A stretch of DNA of 64,000 nt from Muricoccus harenae. GTDB taxonomy: Bacteria; Pseudomonadota; Alphaproteobacteria; Acetobacterales; Acetobacteraceae. Where the stretch lies: NCBI RefSeq assembly GCF_009848505.1, contig NZ_WWDL01000024.1, forward strand, positions 1-64,000, written 5' to 3'. The position numbers were made by a program, and so were the translations under genes. Positions 62,112 to 64,000 of the stretch are shown here, in pieces. The notes beneath the pieces are model-generated. The model was not told the DNA's origin and did not search any database. It was given only the letters and a program-made list of their open reading frames with translations. How positions within the stretch are numbered: position 1 is the stretch's first letter; each line of letters begins with the position of its first letter.

Positions 62112-63698
62112 TCAGCTACGCTTGATGTTCCAGAAGATGGCGAAGCCCGGCACACGGTCCTTCAGGTCGCGCTTGATGCTGGTGAGCGACTTGTAGGCAC
62201 CCACCGGGACATAGGGCAGCTCGTCCATGGCCACGCGCTGCATCTGCTGCGCGATGCGCTTCTGCTCATCGAGGTTCGGCGCAACGAACCACTCGTCGCG
62301 AAGCGTCTCCAGCTGCGGGATGTCGGGCCAGCCTGGCCAGGCGCTCGTGCCATTGCCACGCAGCGGGAAATGCGCTGAGGGATCGACGAAGTCGAAGGAG
62401 GAGAAGGAGGTGAGAATCATGCTCCACCCGCCCTTGTCGACCGGCTCGCGGCTCGTGCGGCGCTGCACCGTGGTGCCCCAGTCAGTCAGCACGATATCCG
62501 CGTTGAACCCCAGCCGCCGTACGAGATCGGCAGCCACCTGCGTCATGGCCGAAGGCGCGAGAATGTCGGTTGGGCCGACAAGGCGCATCGGCTGGTTGGT
62601 ATAGCCGGCCTCCTTCATCAGCGCCTTGGCGCGGTCCAGGCTGCGCGGCCCCTTCAGCGGCTCCATTCCCACATCGCTCGCCAGCGGCGTGCCGGGAGTG
62701 AAGACGCCGGCCGGCTCCCACAGTCCCGGTTCCGTGCCGACGATGGCCTGCATGAAGTCGGCCTGGTCGATGGCTGGCAGGAGCGCCTGGCGCATCTTCT
62801 TGTTGTTGAAGGGCGCATGCAGGTGGTTGAAGCGGAGGATGCCAATGAGCGGCAGCGGGTCGATCGGCTCGATGGACAGTGCGCGGCTGCGGCGGAGTAG
62901 CTGCTGGATCTCCGGCGGCGGCTGCTCGAACCAGTCGATCTCACCGGCCTGCAGCGCGGCGGCCGAGGTGGAGGCATCGGTGATGATCTGCCACTCGACA
63001 CGGTCGAAGAACACGTTCTTCGGGCCGGCCGTCAGGCTCGGCGTGCCCACGGGGGTGGGGCTGTAATCCGGGTTGCGCTCATAGACGACGAGGCTGCCCG
63101 AGTTGAACTCATCCGCCTTGAAGCGGAACGGGCCGCTGCCAACCGTCTCGCGGATCTGCTGAAAGGCGTCGGTCGCGGCGATGCGCTCCGGCATGATGAA
63201 GGCCGGGCTGTTACTCACCTGGGCGAGCGCCGAGAACAGGAAGGGGAAGGGCCGGTTCAGCCGGAACTGCAGGCGCCGGTCGTCCAGCGCCAAGAGGTCG
63301 TCCACGAATTCCGCAAGCTTCTGGCCCGAAGGCGAGCGCCGCATCCAGCGCTTGAGGCTCTGCGCGGCATCGGCGGCACGCACCGGCGTGCCGTCATGGA
63401 ACTTCGGCCCCTGGCGCAAGGTGATGATGACGCGCTTGCCGTCATCCTCCACCACATGGCCTTCTGCGAGCTGCGGCTGTGGCCGGAAGCTCTGATCCAT
63501 GCCGTAGAGGTTGTCATAGACCATATACCCGTGATTGCGGGTGATGTTTGCAGTGGTCCAGATCGGGTCCAGGCTCGTCAAGTTCGCCTGCGGCACCATC
63601 TTCATCACGCGCTGACCGGCAGGCTGGGCCAGCGACGGCATGGAGGGCGAGAACGCGGCGGCGCCCGCGGCCCCTAGAAGGTGGCGGCGTCGAATCAT
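62112..63698 (-). CDS. ABC transporter substrate-binding protein (SBP_bac_5), copy 3
   Basis: A 528-residue paralogue. The signal is MIRRRHLLGAAGAAAF, and the domain has MKMVPQANLTSLDPIWTTANI, LRQGPKFHDGTPV and LDRAKALMKEAGYTNQP. I chose ATG 63698; the frame extends to 63713. It ends 11 bp before copy 2 starts. It could bind a different ligand from the other copies. Confidence 0.92.
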   Translation of the reverse strand: MIRRRHLLGAAGAAAFSPSMPSLAQPAGQRVMKMVPQANLTSLDPIWTTANITRNHGYMVYDNLYGMDQSFRPQPQLAEGHVVEDDGKRVIITLRQGPKFHDGTPVRAADAAQSLKRWMRRSPSGQKLAEFVDDLLALDDRRLQFRLNRPFPFLFSALAQVSNSPAFIMPERIAATDAFQQIRETVGSGPFRFKADEFNSGSLVVYERNPDYSPTPVGTPSLTAGPKNVFFDRVEWQIITDASTSAAALQAGEIDWFEQPPPEIQQLLRRSRALSIEPIDPLPLIGILRFNHLHAPFNNKKMRQALLPAIDQADFMQAIVGTEPGLWEPAGVFTPGTPLASDVGMEPLKGPRSLDRAKALMKEAGYTNQPMRLVGPTDILAPSAMTQVAADLVRRLGFNADIVLTDWGTTVQRRTSREPVDKGGWSMILTSFSSFDFVDPSAHFPLRGNGTSAWPGWPDIPQLETLRDEWFVAPNLDEQKRIAQQMQRVAMDELPYVPVGAYKSLTSIKRDLKDRVPGFAIFWNIKRS

Positions 63699-63798
63699 TG
63701 ATCCTGCTCCCAATCGTCACGCCCATGTGAGCAGGCACTGGGGCACCGAGGCAAGCCCGGTTACACCCCCTGCCCGCCCCTCGTCTGATCTGGCCGGG

Positions 63799-64000
63799 TC
63801 AGGCCTTCTGAACGTTCCAGAACATCGGAAAGCCCTTCGGCACGCCCGAAATGCCGCGGCGATAGGCAGTGGCCTGGAAATACTGGCCCAGCGGCAGGTA
63901 AGGCACCTCCTGGAAGGCGACCTGCTGGATCTCCTGCGCAACCTTGCGCTGCGCCTCCAGGTCCGGTGCGTCGAGCCAGGCGTTCCGCAGCTCCTCGAGC
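63799..64000 (-). CDS. ABC transporter substrate-binding protein, copy 4 (C-terminal end, partial)
   Basis: The minus strand has a frame open from the window end to a TGA at 63799-63801. It gives about 66 residues ending EVPYLPLGQYFQATAYRRG and FPMFWNVQKA. These match the C-termini of the three downstream paralogues (for example DELPYVPVGAYKSLTS and FAIFWNIKRS). The rest lies beyond 64000. This shows the tandem array has at least four members. Confidence 0.9.
   Translation of the reverse strand, partial: LEELRNAWLDAPDLEAQRKVAQEIQQVAFQEVPYLPLGQYFQATAYRRGISGVPKGFPMFWNVQKA

Overview
The window looks like a chromosome segment of a high-GC alphaproteobacterium, most likely Acetobacteraceae (Roseomonas-like). 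The basis is the conserved order dusB(nifR3)-ntrB-ntrC-ntrY-ntrX-dat-HAD-hfq-hflX, an ispDF fusion, and a run of dipeptide-type ABC genes with Tat-like solute-binding proteins. The taxon is an inference; no rRNA is present.

Left edge (1-3006): nested insertions. The 3' end of an IS256-like element interrupts tnpC of an IS66-type element. That IS66 copy in turn cuts off the 3' end of a CgeB/DUF3880-like glycosyltransferase gene.

Island (about 3007-25894): a 22.9 kb integrative element bounded by a 15-bp copy of the 3' end of tRNA-Ser(UGA). It carries a tyrosine integrase, an AlpA-like regulator, a Toprim primase-like protein and a RepA-like AAA ATPase. Its cargo looks like defence or conflict genes. 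(i) One very large Avs/STAND-type NTPase gene with an Mrr-like nuclease N-terminus is split by a single in-frame TGA. (ii) A secreted thermonuclease follows. (iii) A seven-gene, tightly coupled minus-strand operon (24587 to 13660) follows, with a divergent GYF-like membrane gene beside it. In transcription order it encodes an exported vWA protein, a 4-TM protein, a tubulin/FtsZ-like GTPase, an 1105-aa actin/Hsp70-like ATPase, a single-TM coiled-coil protein, a MotA/ZorA-like channel with a repetitive 580-aa tail, and a MotB/ZorB-like OmpA-domain stator. I recognise the parts, but not the combination as a named system. It is the best candidate for an undescribed system here: an ion-driven, peptidoglycan-anchored motor joined to both an actin-like and a tubulin-like cytoskeletal NTPase.

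Core chromosome (25881-54798): tRNA-Ser. Then a plus-strand run of cell-wall and housekeeping genes (lytic transglycosylase, RlpA, D,D-carboxypeptidase, tmk, holB, metG, tatD-like, PhnP-like MBL, mazG). Then the minus-strand nitrogen-regulation cluster, ispDF, an HDAC-family deacetylase, an SCP2-type thiolase, a lone flagellin gene, a double cold-shock-domain RNA-binding protein, a D-amino-acid dehydrogenase-like oxidase, and the FAD and 2Fe-2S subunits of a CoxMSL/xanthine-dehydrogenase-type hydroxylase with no large subunit in view.

Right edge (54883-64000): one dipeptide/oligopeptide ABC transporter (two ATPases, two permeases) preceded by four tandem paralogous solute-binding proteins, the last running off the window.
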